64,000 bases of DNA from Isoperla grammatica (GCA_945910005.1 OX246744.1:41116406-41180405), one strand, 5' to 3'. Shown: positions 10,538 through 19,968, counted from the stretch's first letter. Notes: generated from the sequence alone by a model not told the origin. A program made the numbers and translations.

Positions 10538-11353
10538 ATGAAACAAGCCCTACCTTTCTCCATGGCCACCCGGGGCAGAAGAATATGCTCAGCAAAGGAA
10601 GACCTGGCCGAGTACTGTAACAAGATCAGTAAAGCCTTCACTAACCGCGGCTACCCCCCTAAACTTGTCGAACAGCAGATGACTCGTGCCCCCAACCCAC
10701 AGCCCACTGGTACGCAAGGGAATATCATCCCCCTAATCACCCAGTGGCACCCGGGTCTACATGCCCTGAATGGCATAATCAAGAGGAACAGCCATCTTCT
10801 AAAAACCTCGGCCCTCACCCAAAACATCAACATCCCGCGAGTCACCTTTAAATGTCCACCCAACATTCAGGACCTACTGGTGAAACGCAACCCCTGGCGC
10901 AGTACCAACACACCTACCGAAGCCCGACCACCTGGCTCATACCCTTGTGAGAGCTCTCGCTGTAAAACATGCCCACTCAATCTTCCAACCGAGTCATTCA
11001 CAGCGAGAGCTACCAACAAGATCTACGACATCCGGGGACACAACACGTGCAAGACCAACAATGTAATATATCAACTGAGGTGCAGTAGATGCCCAGCCGA
11101 ATATGTAGGCCTGACTACTAACGCACTCAACACCCGGATGAATGGCCACAGGCACGATACCAGAGTAGGGAACACTGACAAACCTGTCGCCCTACATGCA
11201 GCCACTCACAACCTGACATTCAACGAATGCTTCTATGCCAGTGTTGTGAGAGCCCTACCAGCTAGCTGCAATGAGCATGAGCTGAGAAGATGGGAACTGG
11301 CACATCAGTGGATCACCAACTCCAGGCTCCCCCCTAATCTCAACATCCGTTAG
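10538..11353 (+). CDS. Penelope-like RT C-terminus with GIY-YIG endonuclease domain
   Basis: An open 271-codon fragment. Near the start MATRGRRICS matches the end of Penelope-type reverse transcriptases. The C-terminal third is a GIY-YIG nuclease: CKTCP zinc-ligand-like cysteines, IRGHNTCKTNNVIYQLRCS, then CPAEYVGLTTNALNTRMNGH and a final ELRRWELAHQWI. In this family VIYQL and YVG form the GIY-YIG core and the arginine of NTR lies near the active site. The frame is intact over its length, so this copy is young relative to copy 2. The reverse transcriptase palm with YxDD is missing, so the piece cannot transpose alone. The ATG at 10538 is internal to the original ORF. Confidence 0.85.
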   Translation: MKQALPFSMATRGRRICSAKEDLAEYCNKISKAFTNRGYPPKLVEQQMTRAPNPQPTGTQGNIIPLITQWHPGLHALNGIIKRNSHLLKTSALTQNINIPRVTFKCPPNIQDLLVKRNPWRSTNTPTEARPPGSYPCESSRCKTCPLNLPTESFTARATNKIYDIRGHNTCKTNNVIYQLRCSRCPAEYVGLTTNALNTRMNGHRHDTRVGNTDKPVALHAATHNLTFNECFYASVVRALPASCNEHELRRWELAHQWITNSRLPPNLNIR

Positions 11354-11486
11354 GGTCCTGCTCTCCACTACCTGATTGCCACCCTTCCCCTCTTAGCTCT
11401 CCTCCCCACCCACACCCAACAGCGCCACTGGCGTGACCTGTAAATAACTGTATATACCTGTACATAGCTAGTCACCTCTCTGCACT

Positions 11487-11529
11487 CGTCGAGTGAACAA
11501 GGCCCTGTTCGGCCGAAACCGTTTCGACG
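11487..11529 (+). ncRNA. Hammerhead-like ribozyme motif of Penelope copy 1
   Basis: Folds by eye as stem I cgtcgag with ttcgacg (one G-U), core tgaaca, stem II ggcc/ggcc with loop ctgttc, then GAAA and a short stem III. Penelope-like elements are known to carry hammerhead ribozymes near their ends. The usual CUGAUGA core is degenerate here, so cleavage activity is doubtful. Confidence 0.5.
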
Positions 11530-11746
11530 TTTTTGTTTGTGTTTTTACTACTTTTTTATGTATCTATTTATTAACTACAAGACCCCTGCAGTCACCAACC
11601 AGGTAAGCTGTTGGGTTCCCTATCAATTTTACCCCTACCAAGCATGTCTTCATGTTTCAATGTCTTGTAGCAGTCTTGCGATTCGACTGGAAGTGGTTTT
11701 AGATAGATAGAAGTATTTCCGTAATATGAGACTCTTCTGTGTTTAG

Positions 11747-11893
11747 AAGGCCAACAACGCTGGAGTGGCACCGTATGACGCCTCCAATGTCCACTACGAG
11801 ACGACAGACAGGAATGTCGAGGAGGGTTTCCGACACTTTGCTGACGGAGCTTTCATTGAGGCCTCGTGCCCCGTCAACGAGGACCACTGGCAG
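11747..11893 (+). CDS. Exon: linker between the laminin G domains
   Basis: Forty-nine codons in phase 0 with acceptor tgtgtttag and donor cag|gtacgg. The product starts KANNAGVAPYDASNVHYETT, continues RNVEEGFRHFADGAFIEASC and ends PVNEDHWQ. It has one cysteine and no domain that I recognise. Its position after FNRLVL and before the next laminin G start suggests a spacer that contributes a disulfide to the following domain. Confidence 0.75.
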
Positions 11894-12238
11894 GTACGGT
11901 CATACGTAAACACTGATACTCAACTAATAGAAATACTGCCCTAAATAAAATAATTAACCCACTGCCATGTTTTGTACAATTTGTAAAATTTTGAGGTGTC
12001 TCATATTTACCAAATTGCAGATTTGTGATACAACCCAAATTCGTATAAAAATACAATTTTAAATTTATTTTAGGAAACATTTTTCCCTGATTTTTTCTTG
12101 ACGTTCTAGCCTTTTTTAAATTTCTGTTTACACTTTTGGGGATTCTTTTTTGAATTGTACACTTTATGAGGGATTTTATGTTTTTATAAAGCTCATTTTT
12201 CTATGAAATATAGGTAAAAATAAACAAATCTAAATGTA
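11894..12238 (+). other. AT-rich intron before the second laminin G domain
   Basis: AT-rich intron. No canonical AG acceptor in the required phase lies between the in-frame stop near 12224 and the laminin G coding sequence at 12239. Confidence 0.5.
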
Positions 12239-12523
12239 ATGTTGCCGGAAAGCATCACGTCCGGAGTGAACTATGAGGGACTACATGATTCGTACACGTT
12301 CAATCTCCAGGTAGAGGTGGCTGTGAGATTGGACACGATCGACGGTGTGTTGCTTCTGATGCCGGGGGAAAACTCCGACGAATACACGGAGGTGATGTTG
12401 GAGCGAGGTCGCATCAAGCTGCGGACCTACCGCGCTGACCTCCACTCGGAGGTCGAGAGTCCCCTGGAGGCCGTCGCGGGGCAGTGGATCCACGTGGCGG
12501 TCAACAGGGGCGGGGAGCTCAGG
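12239..12523 (+). CDS. Exon: second laminin G domain, N-terminal part
   Basis: Encodes a laminin G start: GVNYEGLHDSYTF, VAVRLDTIDGVLLLMPGENS, EYTEVMLERGRIKLRTYRAD and GQWIHVAVNRGGELR. The donor agg|gtgagt at 12524 is consensus and leaves phase 0, as the exon at 15541 needs. The left border is uncertain. The ATG at 12239 is in frame, but the upstream exon calls for a phase-0 acceptor, and none with AG is present within the open frame. Confidence 0.72.
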
Positions 12524-13290
12524 GTGAGTACACGGAGGTCATGTTGTCTGACCTCCACTCGGAGGGCAAGAGTCCCCTGGAGGCCGTCGCGGGGCAGTGG
12601 ATACACGTGGCGGTCAACAGGGGCGGGGAGCTCAGGGTGAGTACACGGAGGTCATGTTGTCTGACCTCCACTCGGAGGTCGAGAGTCCCGTGGAGGCCGT
12701 CGCGGGGCAGTGGATCCACGTGGCGGTCAACAGGGGCGGGGAGCTCAGGGTGAGTACACGGAGATCATGTTGTCTGACCTCCACTCGGAGGTCGAGAGTC
12801 CCCTGGAGGCCGTCGCGGGGCAGTGGATACACGTGGCGGTCAACAGGGGCGGGGAGCTCAGGGTGAGTACACGGAGGTCATGTTGTCTGACCTCCACTTG
12901 GAGGTTGAGAGTCCCGTGGAGGCCGTCGCGGGGCAGTGGATACACGTGGCGGTCAACAGGGGCGGGGAGCTCAGGGTGAGTACACGGAGGTCATGTTGTC
13001 TGACCTCCACTCGGAGGGCAAGAGTCCCCTGGAGGCCGTCGCGGGGCAGTGGATCCACGTGGCGGTCAACAGGGGCGGGCAGCACGGGGTGAGTACACGG
13101 AGGTCATGTTGTCTGACCTCCACTCGGAGGTCATGTTGTCTGACCTCCACTTGGAGGTCGAGGGTCCCGTGGAGGCCGTCGCGGGGCAGTGGATACACGT
13201 GGCGGTCAACAGGGGCGAGGAGCTCAGGGTGAGTACACGGAGGTCATGTTGCCTGACCTCCACTCAGAGGTCGAGCTGAGGGCGAGTACA
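12524..13290 (+). repeat. 113-bp minisatellite carrying a laminin G exon end and splice donor
   Basis: After the real exon the donor recurs at 12637, 12750, 12863, 12976, 13089 and about 13230. The last step is 28 bp longer because of an internal duplication of a ctcggaggtcatgttg segment. Each unit holds the exon end (gacctccactcggagg to gagctcagg) and gtgagtacacggagg. The intron part of the unit resembles exon sequence near 12381 (tacacggaggtgatgttg), so the whole unit looks exon-derived with about 45 bp deleted. The array decays at ctgagggcgagt near 13275. Confidence 0.92.
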
Positions 13291-13294
13291 ACTC

Positions 13295-13443
13295 AGGTTG
13301 GAATTCATAGTCGGCCCCTACACCTAGGGGCGCCCATTGTTGCTAAGGTAACAATTGTTTCCACGTTATTTCCCATAAACAAAACAAATCCATAGCAACA
13401 ATGGGTGCCCCTAGGTGTAGGGGCCGACTATGAATTCCAACCT
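13295..13443 (+). mobile_element. Palindromic MITE
   Basis: Two arms of about 49 bp (13295-13346 and 13393-13443) are near-perfect reverse complements, with one or two mismatches (gggcgccc/gggtgccc), around a 46-bp AT-rich centre. It has no coding capacity. Class is not assigned. It sits directly at the end of the 113-bp array. Confidence 0.75.
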
Positions 13444-13880
13444 TAGTCTCACTACCTCGCACGCTGTTGAACCTTCTCACACAGCCTAGAGAGGACCGAC
13501 CAGTAAGCAAGGTTGTTTAATCCGTACACTGCCAGTTATTATAACTTTCATTCAAGTAAATGCTGATCTTTCTTGAAGTAATGCAGTACAGTTATTCCCA
13601 TTTTTTACAAGACAATGTTTTGGTATGTCCTTATGGTGTTCTTTTTTCTATATTCGTTTTGTTGTTTGCTATTTCATTATCATTTTTCTACCAGTCCAAT
13701 ATCATAGTTCTATTTATTGTCGTTTATTCTAAAACAGTTTTATGACCAACTATGGTAGATACTAGATACATTATAAAAAATAAAAAAAAATAAAAATAAA
13801 AATAATAAAAAATAAATAAACAGAATAAATAAATAAAATATCACAAGAAAGCTGTGTCTGACGCGCGAACTCAAGTGTCT
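13444..13880 (+). other. AT-rich intron spacer
   Basis: AT-rich intron with an A/T-only stretch at about 13770-13840. No gene is seen. Confidence 0.6.
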
Positions 13881-15540
13881 GTGTTGCAGGACGGTGTGTG
13901 TGAGAACGGACCATGCGACGTGGGTATCACAGTCAACGGAGGCGAACGTGTTTCCTTGTCTGCAACAGCGACGGAACACGAGAAGACCAGAGCGCTATAG
14001 TGTCTCTGTGTTGCAGGACGGAGTGTGTGAGAACGGACCTTGCGACGTGGGTATCACAGTCAACGGAGGCGAACGTGTTTCCTTGTCTGCAACAGCGACG
14101 GAACACGAGAAGACCAGAGCGCTATAGTGTCTCTGTGTTGCAGGACGGTGTGTGTGAGAACGGACCGTGCGACGTGGGTATCACAGTCAACGGAGGCGAA
14201 CGTGTTTCCTTGTCTGCAACAGCGACGGAACACGAGAAGACCAGAGCGCTATAGTGTCTCTGTGTTGCAGGACGGAGTGTGTGAGAACGGACCGTGCGAC
14301 GTGGGTATCACAGTCAACGGAGGCGAACGTGTTTCCTTGTCTGCAACAGCGACGGAACACGAGAAGACCAGAGCGCTATAGTGTCTCTGTGTTGCAGGAC
14401 GGAGTGTGTGAGAACGGACCGTGCGACGTGGGTATCACAGTCAACGGAGGCGAACGTGTTTCCTTGTCTGCAACAGCGACGGAACACGAGAAGACCAGAG
14501 CGCTATAGTGTCTCTGTGTTGCAGGACGGTGTGTGTGAGAACGGACCGTGCGACGTGGGTTTCACAGTCAACGGAGGCGAACGTGTTTCCTTGTCTGCAA
14601 CAGCGACGGAACCCGAGAAGACCAGAGCGCTATAGTGTCTCTGTGTTGCAGGACGGTGTGTGTGAGAACGGACCATGCGACGTGGGTATCACAGTCAACG
14701 GAGGCGAACGTGTTTCCTTGTCTGCAACAGCGACGGAACACGAGAAGACCAGAGCGCTATAGTGTCTCTGTGTTGCAGGACGGTGTGTGTGAGAACGGAC
14801 CGTGCGACGTGGGTATCACAGTCAACGGAGGCGAACGTGTTTCCTTGTCTGCAACAGCGACGGAACACGAGAAGACCAGAGCGCTATAGTGTCTCTGTGT
14901 TGCAGGACGGTGTGTGTGAGAACGGACCTTGCGACGTGGGTATCACAGTCAACGGAGGCGAACGTGTTTCCTTGTCTGCAACAGCGACGGAACACGAGAA
15001 GATCAGAGCGCTATAGTGTCTCTGTGTTGCAGGACGGTGTGTGTGAGAACGGACCTTGCGACGTGGGTATCACAGTCAACGGAGGGGAACGTGTTTCCTT
15101 GTCTGCAACAGCGACGGAACACGAGAAGACCAGAGCGCTATAGTGTCTCTGTGTTGCAGGACGGTGTGTGTGAGAACGGACCGTGCGACGTGGGTATCAC
15201 AGTCAACGGAGGCGAACGTGTTTCCTTGTCTGCAACAGCGACGGAACACGAGAAGACCAGAGCGCTATAGTGTCTCTGTGTTGCAGGACGGAGTGTGTGA
15301 GAACGGACCGTGCGACGTGGGTATCACAGTCAACGGAGGCGAACGTGTTTCCTTGTCTGCAACAGCGACGGAACACGAGAATACCAGAGCGCTATAGTGT
15401 CTCTGTGTTGCAGGACGGTGTGTGTGAGAACGGACCGTGCGACGTGGGTATCACAGTCAACGGAGGCGAACGTGTTTCCTTGTCTGCAACAGCGACGGAA
15501 CACGAGAAGACCGGAGCGCTATAGTGTCTCTGTGTTGCAG
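13881..15540 (+). repeat. 127-bp minisatellite carrying a laminin G splice acceptor
   Basis: Fourteen acceptors (ctctgtgttgcag) recur every 127 bp, with exon starts from 13890 to 15541. Each unit contains about 100 bp of exon (DGVCENGPCDVG, TVNGGERVSLSATATEHEKT) joined to about 25 bp of intron end beginning agcgctatag. The last copy continues into the real exon. Variants include gtatcac/gtttcac and ggtgtgtg/ggagtgtg. The length of 127 is 3n+1, so read-through changes frame. Confidence 0.93.
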
Positions 15541-15693
15541 GATGGAGTGTGTGAGAACGGACCTTGCGATGTGGGTTTCACAGTCAACGGAGGCGAACGT
15601 GTTTCCTTGTCTGCAACAGCGACGGAACACGAGAAGACCAGCGCGTCTTGCAAGGGGACCTTCTACATCGGCAACATCCCGCAACAGTTGCGA
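15541..15693 (+). CDS. Exon: second laminin G domain, middle part
   Basis: Fifty-one codons in phase 0, with acceptor gtgttgcag (last array copy) and donor cga|gtaaga. The product DGVCENGPCDVGFTVNGGER, then VSLSATATEHEKT and SCKGTFYIGNIPQQLR, supplies central strands and cysteines of the second laminin G domain. It joins in frame both upstream (GELR) and downstream (SQYKQQVTG). Confidence 0.83.
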
Positions 15694-16226
15694 GTAAGAC
15701 CATCATGTGTTCTTGTTGGCTTTGGAGACTGCATTCACTCGACAGTTACAATAAAATGCACGTTTTTAGTGGGGCAATTTGAAACAAGTATGTTTTTTAA
15801 TTTCAAACAAAAACATCTAGTAGCCTTTTTACACATTGATGAGCGATAAAGCTATAAGAAACTTCATGATGAACATATGAATCAAATGTGCACATGCTGT
15901 ATTATATCGAGGTGTCATAAATGTTCGGACAAAGAGACAACTAGCCCCCGCTAGTTGTTGCGTCGGCACGAGAAGCCAAGAAACAAAGACCAGGCTGCCA
16001 ATAGGTCATCAATGATATCATCAATGAATCACCTCAAGAGGCTCTATTTATAAACAACACGAATCATTCTACTTCAGCAGAAGGTTTAGAAAATGGGGTT
16101 GGATTTGAGGAAATAATCTAAGGGTACAATAAATAAATATAAGTAATCTGTTTGATCCTATCCCAACATTTGGCTACACCTGCTGGTATTGAGTTGTTAA
16201 CTATATCTCGCCCGTTCTGTCCACAG
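15694..16226 (+). other. Intron without recognised features
   Basis: Intron of 533 bp. No repeat or ORF of note is seen. It ends in the acceptor ttctgtccacag. Confidence 0.6.
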
Positions 16227-16401
16227 AGTCAATACAAGCAACAAGTGACGGGCCGCGGTATCGACGGCGTTGAGCTGTTTCCATCTCTCTCGGGGGTGTT
16301 GGGACATCTGGCCATAGACGGAGAGCTGAAGGACATCTCTCGGCTGTCCTCCTTGGAGGTCGCCGGTCACAGAGCTTCCTCGCGCTCTGTCAGCTTTGCA
16401 G
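16227..16401 (+). CDS. Exon: second laminin G domain, C-terminal part
   Basis: Acceptor ctgtccacag, donor g|gtagac, start phase 0 and end phase 1. The product SQYKQQVTGRGIDGVELFPS, then LSGVLGHLAIDGELKDISRL, has the FxGxLxxLxIDG ending of laminin G domains. A short serine-rich HRASSRSVSFA stretch leads into the Ig domain. Confidence 0.82.
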
Positions 16402-16537
16402 GTAGACACTCTGGATTCCATTTGACCATCAGTTGTGGGCTTTCCTTATGTAGGAACATCAGTGCAACCAGTCTTCAATCTGATCATGGGCTTATAATTA
16501 TCATAAATGGAGAAATGTCATGTTCTGTGTTGCGTAG

Positions 16538-16684
16538 AGGAGTATTCCGAACTGCCCCTGATAATCGGCCAACAAGTCAACCTCACGTGTTACTATAACC
16601 CCGAGGAACTGGATCCAAGTTCACACGAGCGCAATGTCGAGGCCAGCTGGCTGCGTCTGGACGCGATCATTGAAGCGATGGACG
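16538..16684 (+). CDS. Exon: Ig-like domain, first half
   Basis: Acceptor tgttgcgtag, donor g|gtaaag, phase 1 at both ends. It encodes EYSELPLIIGQQVNLTCYYN and then EASWLRLDAI, giving the B-strand cysteine (NLTC) and the C-strand tryptophan (SWLRLD) of an immunoglobulin fold. The second cysteine is in the exon at 19663. Ig domains next to a membrane commonly mediate cell adhesion, but the partner cannot be inferred. Confidence 0.82.
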
Positions 16685-16940
16685 GTAAAGTAGACGCCTT
16701 CCCTCTCTGTCCATCTAGTTATAAGCCTACAGTAATACAGCTACGTGTCGGGGTTCACAGAGAAACATGTGTTGCCAGTCACGTACACAAGACGACATTC
16801 AAAACCTCGAGGGTTTGTGGTGCCTTGTCCAATGTCACTGTTTAGCTCGATGGGTTGTGGGCTAAGATTGATAACAGGGGAGCGTACTTCAAGTATAAAA
16901 TCACCAGTGTTTTAGTCACTGCTGCACAAATAATTAACTA
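16685..16940 (+). other. Intron start within the Ig domain
   Basis: Unique intron sequence before the second Penelope-like element. No feature is seen. Confidence 0.5.
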
Positions 16941-16967
16941 GTCATTAACGCCCTGGAAGTGTTTCTA

Positions 16968-17115
16968 AGGGCCGGTATTTCAATGTCCAGTTAAAATTTA
17001 CTTTTCAGTTAAATTGTTTTCACCATGACAACGGCCAATAGAAACACACCAAACTGGGCTTACCTGACAGTTAAATTTACTTGGCACTTTAACTGGACAT
17101 TGAAATACCGGCCCT
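16968..17115 (+). mobile_element. 148-bp MITE inside Penelope copy 2
   Basis: Inverted ends agggccggtatttcaatgtc (left) and the reverse complement of the same at 17096-17115. A TA flanks both sides, as in Tc1/mariner-type insertions. It splits the Penelope RT reading frame upstream of KFTWDF. Confidence 0.75.
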
Positions 17116-17203
17116 TAATGAGTTAAACACCAGCCAGGCAGTCAAGTTCACCTGGGACTTCTCACCAACGAAAGTCAACTTCCTAGATGTAGACATCCAG
17201 TTA

Positions 17204-17595
17204 TGGTGAATTCACGACCTTGCGTTGCGCTGCGCTGAGCGTTGGACTTTGTTGCGTTGCATTGCGTTGACTTCATCATCTGTTCACGACCTTGCTTTAA
17301 ACCACAGCCTTCTCGACGGGTCAAACCGCGGATTCAAGGTCTACTTGATCTCCGATCAAGTGGACCTTGCACGGATTGAGCCGACGTTCGAGGAGGCTGT
17401 GCTTTAAACCGAGTATCCCGGATCATACATGCCGCGAGGATCAAGAAGGCTTTGCTTTGCGTTATTGCGTTGGAAAGTTGAACTAGAACAATGTTTGCAG
17501 CATCGCACAGTCGCGCACTGATGATGCTCATGATTGGCTGCTAGGACTTCGAAGTTCAAAGTTGCGTAGCGCAACGCAAGGTCGTGAATTCACCA
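17204..17595 (+). mobile_element. 392-bp Harbinger-like MITE inside Penelope copy 2
   Basis: Terminal inverted repeats of about 32 bp start tggtgaattcacgacc and end ggtcgtgaattcacca. Both sides have a TTA duplication (17201-17203 and 17596-17598), the 3-bp type made by PIF/Harbinger transposases. Removing the element and one TTA joins VDIQL to KEGTLQ in the Penelope RT frame, which proves the insertion. Confidence 0.85.
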
Positions 17596-17904
17596 TTAAA
17601 GGAGGGTACCCTACAAACAAGTGTACACATCAAACCCACCAACAGCATGCAATACTTGCACTATAACAGCTTTAACCCCACCCATATGAAAAAATCCCTT
17701 CCGTACTTCATGACCACGAGAGGACGGAGAATTTGCTCGGAAGAAGTGAACTTAGCGAAATACTGCGAAAAGATCACCGCAGCTTTCATCAACCGGGGCT
17801 ATTCTCCACAGCTGGTCATACAGCAAGTAGCACGCCCACTGAAATCCACACCACCAGCCGAAGCCAGCAGCATTATTCCACTCATAACTCAGTGGCACCC
17901 AGGG

Positions 17905-18419
17905 GCCTCATTCCTGTACATTTGCAAACTTAACCCCGGTGTTAGTCATTAGCCAATCAGGAGTCAGCAATTGAGACGCCGATCGAAGGAAGGCATTGTT
18001 GAAAAAACGAGACAAAATAAAAACCATAACAAACAAAAACAGTCCAATAACCTCAAAACGTCGACAAAACACTCAATAAAACTACTTATTTACAGATCTA
18101 GGTTGTACATAATGCACTATAAATACACAAAATTGTTTGTAAACTGCAATAAACACATATAGTAACGTATCCATGAAGTGGATATTCCCAATTAAAGAAT
18201 TGAAATGTGACATTTGTGAAACTATACACATGGGCATCGGCAAAATGGCGGCATTTCCAAGTATTGTTGAGATAACTCTTCTTAACCCTACTATCAGACA
18301 GGGTCATATTTGCTTCCGAATTATGCAGGGATGCCTGGGTAGGTGTTAACCCCGGGGTCATTTTAACATGGGGTTAGCGAGAGTTAAGGAGGGTTATAAA
18401 AAATGTACAAGAATGAGGC
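17905..18419 (+). mobile_element. 515-bp MITE inside Penelope copy 2
   Basis: Inverted ends gcctcattcctgtacattt and the reverse complement at the right end, with one mismatch. A 7-bp direct duplication cccaggg lies on both sides (17898-17904 and 18420-18426). Excision in silico restores QWHPGLQQLNGI, matching QWHPGLHALNGI in copy 1. No ORF is recognised inside. Confidence 0.82.
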
Positions 18420-19023
18420 CCCAGGGCTACAGCAACTCAACGGCATAATCACCAAGAATCGTCATATACTCCGGACCTCACCATCTACGCAGAACCTAAA
18501 AATACCTAGGGTAACCTTCCGTAGACCACCTTACCTCAAGGACATGCTAGTGAACAAATACCCGACAGTTGACAACAACACACCTAGCACACTGAAGCCA
18601 CCACATGGATCGTACCCATGTGGTAGCAATAGGTGCAAGACCTGTCCTATAAACACTCCAGCGACGACGTTCACAGCACAAGCAACCGGAAAGGCCTACA
18701 CCATCGTAGGCCACAACACCTGTGCTACCAAGCAACTTATCTACCAACTGGCATGTGACCACTGCCCAGCAGAATACATAGGTTTAACAACGACCACCTT
18801 CAACACTAGGATCAATGGGCACAGACATGACACAAGGTCAAAGAAAGTTGAAAAGCCAGTAGCCAAACATGCCGGTGACCACGACAAACCGTTCAACGAC
18901 TGCTACAAAGCAACAGTTGTGAGGTCCTGCCTAGCAACTGTACAGACATGGAGTTACGGAGATGGGAGCTAGCTTACCAGTGGATTACTAACTCCAGAAT
19001 CCCTCCTAACCTAAACCTGTGGT
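18420..19023 (+). pseudogene. GIY-YIG part of Penelope copy 2, frameshifted
   Basis: The right half of the Penelope ORF after the nested MITE. It keeps PRVTFRRPPYLKDML, CKTCP, AYTIVGHNTCATKQLIYQLA, CPAEYIGLTTTTFNTRINGH and KPFNDCYKATVVRS, all aligned with copy 1. A frameshift near 18940 precedes the last block (MELRRWELAYQWITNSRI, then PPNLNLW), which ends in TAA at 19021. The copy therefore cannot make an intact product. Confidence 0.82.
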
Positions 19024-19236
19024 AAGCTCATCCCTCTCTTCCCAACTCCACATACCAACAGTGACCTGTAAATAGTAAAAATAGTATAGATAGTGTAAAT
19101 ATTGTAAATAGTAGAATTAGCGCGTATAATTTAAGTTTACCGGAAGTTTTCAATGTCAACCGGAAGTGATGTTGTCTCTATCATACTGGAAGTCACGTGA
19201 TAATAGAGACTTCCGACCCAGTCTTTCCTCCACCTT

Positions 19237-19279
19237 CGTCGGGTGATCAAGGCCATGTCAGGCCGAAACTGTCTCGATG
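19237..19279 (+). ncRNA. Hammerhead-like ribozyme motif of Penelope copy 2
   Basis: Stem I cgtcggg pairs with ctcgatg through two G-U pairs, stem II is ggcc/ggcc around atgtca, and GAAA follows. Compared with copy 1 the stem I bases changed on both sides while pairing was kept, which favours a selected RNA fold. The core reads tgatca, closer to the hammerhead UGAUGA than copy 1 but not perfect. Confidence 0.52.
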
Positions 19280-19540
19280 TTTTGTATATATCTTTTTTGT
19301 GTTCCTATCGACTCCGAAGGCCGCAACTACTACAAGGTAAGCTGTTGGTTCCCTCCTATCCTTCCCCCCAAGCTCAAACCCAGCCGTTAGGCAAACTTAC
19401 ACAAATTCACATAACTAGTCATATTGTAATTTCTCTTAGAGATAAATTAGACATGTTGTGTAGACCACATTTGTCCGACTGCATAATTGCCATGCAACAA
19501 ACGTAATGACTCACCAGCGTAGCTCAGCTGTGTCTCCTTG

Positions 19541-19556
19541 CAGGGCAGCCAACTGT
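19541..19556 (+). repeat. Single upstream duplicate of the second Ig splice acceptor
   Basis: The string cagggcagccaact occurs here after a pyrimidine-rich tgtctccttg and again at 19661, exactly 119 bp downstream, at the true exon border. This gives a second plausible AG acceptor for the same exon start. Confidence 0.65.
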
Positions 19557-19662
19557 CAATGTAGCTGAGCTGTATCTCCTTCATTTCATTTCCTTATTAA
19601 CCGGCAACAGGGGACAGCCCCACAAGTGCGATACAATAAAAATAATAGCTCGTGTCTTACAG

Positions 19663-19848
19663 GGCAGCCAACTACTAGCGATGCGGTGGTCTACTCAATC
19701 AAAGACAACGGCAGAGTAACACACCTGACGGCCTCTTCTTACCACAACCGGGAGGCGGTGGAAGGTTTCTACCAGTGTCGGGTGCTGAAGGAAGGGAGAG
19801 AGACCATTCTCGTTGCGTACGGAGTTTCCTTGCATGATTCATACATAG
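19663..19848 (+). CDS. Exon: Ig-like domain, second half
   Basis: Acceptor gtcttacag, donor g|gtaacc, phase 1 at both ends. It encodes GQPTTSDAVVYSIKDNGRV, THLTASSYHNREAVEGFYQC and RVLKEGRETILVAYGVSL. GFYQC is the Ig F-strand motif that pairs with NLTC of the exon at 16538. The final DSYIG leads straight into the transmembrane exon. Confidence 0.83.
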
Positions 19849-19968
19849 GTAACCATTCTTTGCTTCATTCTGGATGTTGACACTCTAGTCTAGTCCCACT
19901 TACAAGTTGAACAACACCAATCATTACAAGAAGTTATAGTCATTTCACTTTAGTTTTGTTTGTTTTAG

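Larger units (their letters stand above)
10511..11625 (+). mobile_element. Penelope-like element, copy 1 (5' truncated)
   Basis: Retroelement fragment in the intron between 10083 and 11747, in the same orientation as the host gene. It retains the end of the reverse transcriptase region (TRGRRICS) and the GIY-YIG domain, then a stop, about 130 bp of 3' sequence, a hammerhead-like motif and the tail aggtaagctgttgg at 11601. The second copy at 16.9-19.35 kb shares this order. The right border is set by loss of similarity between the copies after ttccct. Confidence 0.8.
16941..19352 (+). mobile_element. Penelope-like element, copy 2 (broken by three nested MITEs)
   Basis: Pieces of one Penelope-like ORF occur in order and on the same strand: about 16947-16967 (ALEVF), 17116-17203 (QAVKFTWDFSPTKVNFLDVD), 17596-17904 (KEGTLQTSVHIKPTNSMQYL, TTRGRRICS, ending QWHPG) and 18420-19023 (GLQQLNGII to the GIY-YIG domain). 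They are separated by MITEs at 16968, 17204 and 17905. The 3' region has a hammerhead-like motif and ends in aggtaagctgttgg at 19335. It lies in the Ig-domain intron in the orientation of the host gene. Confidence 0.82.
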
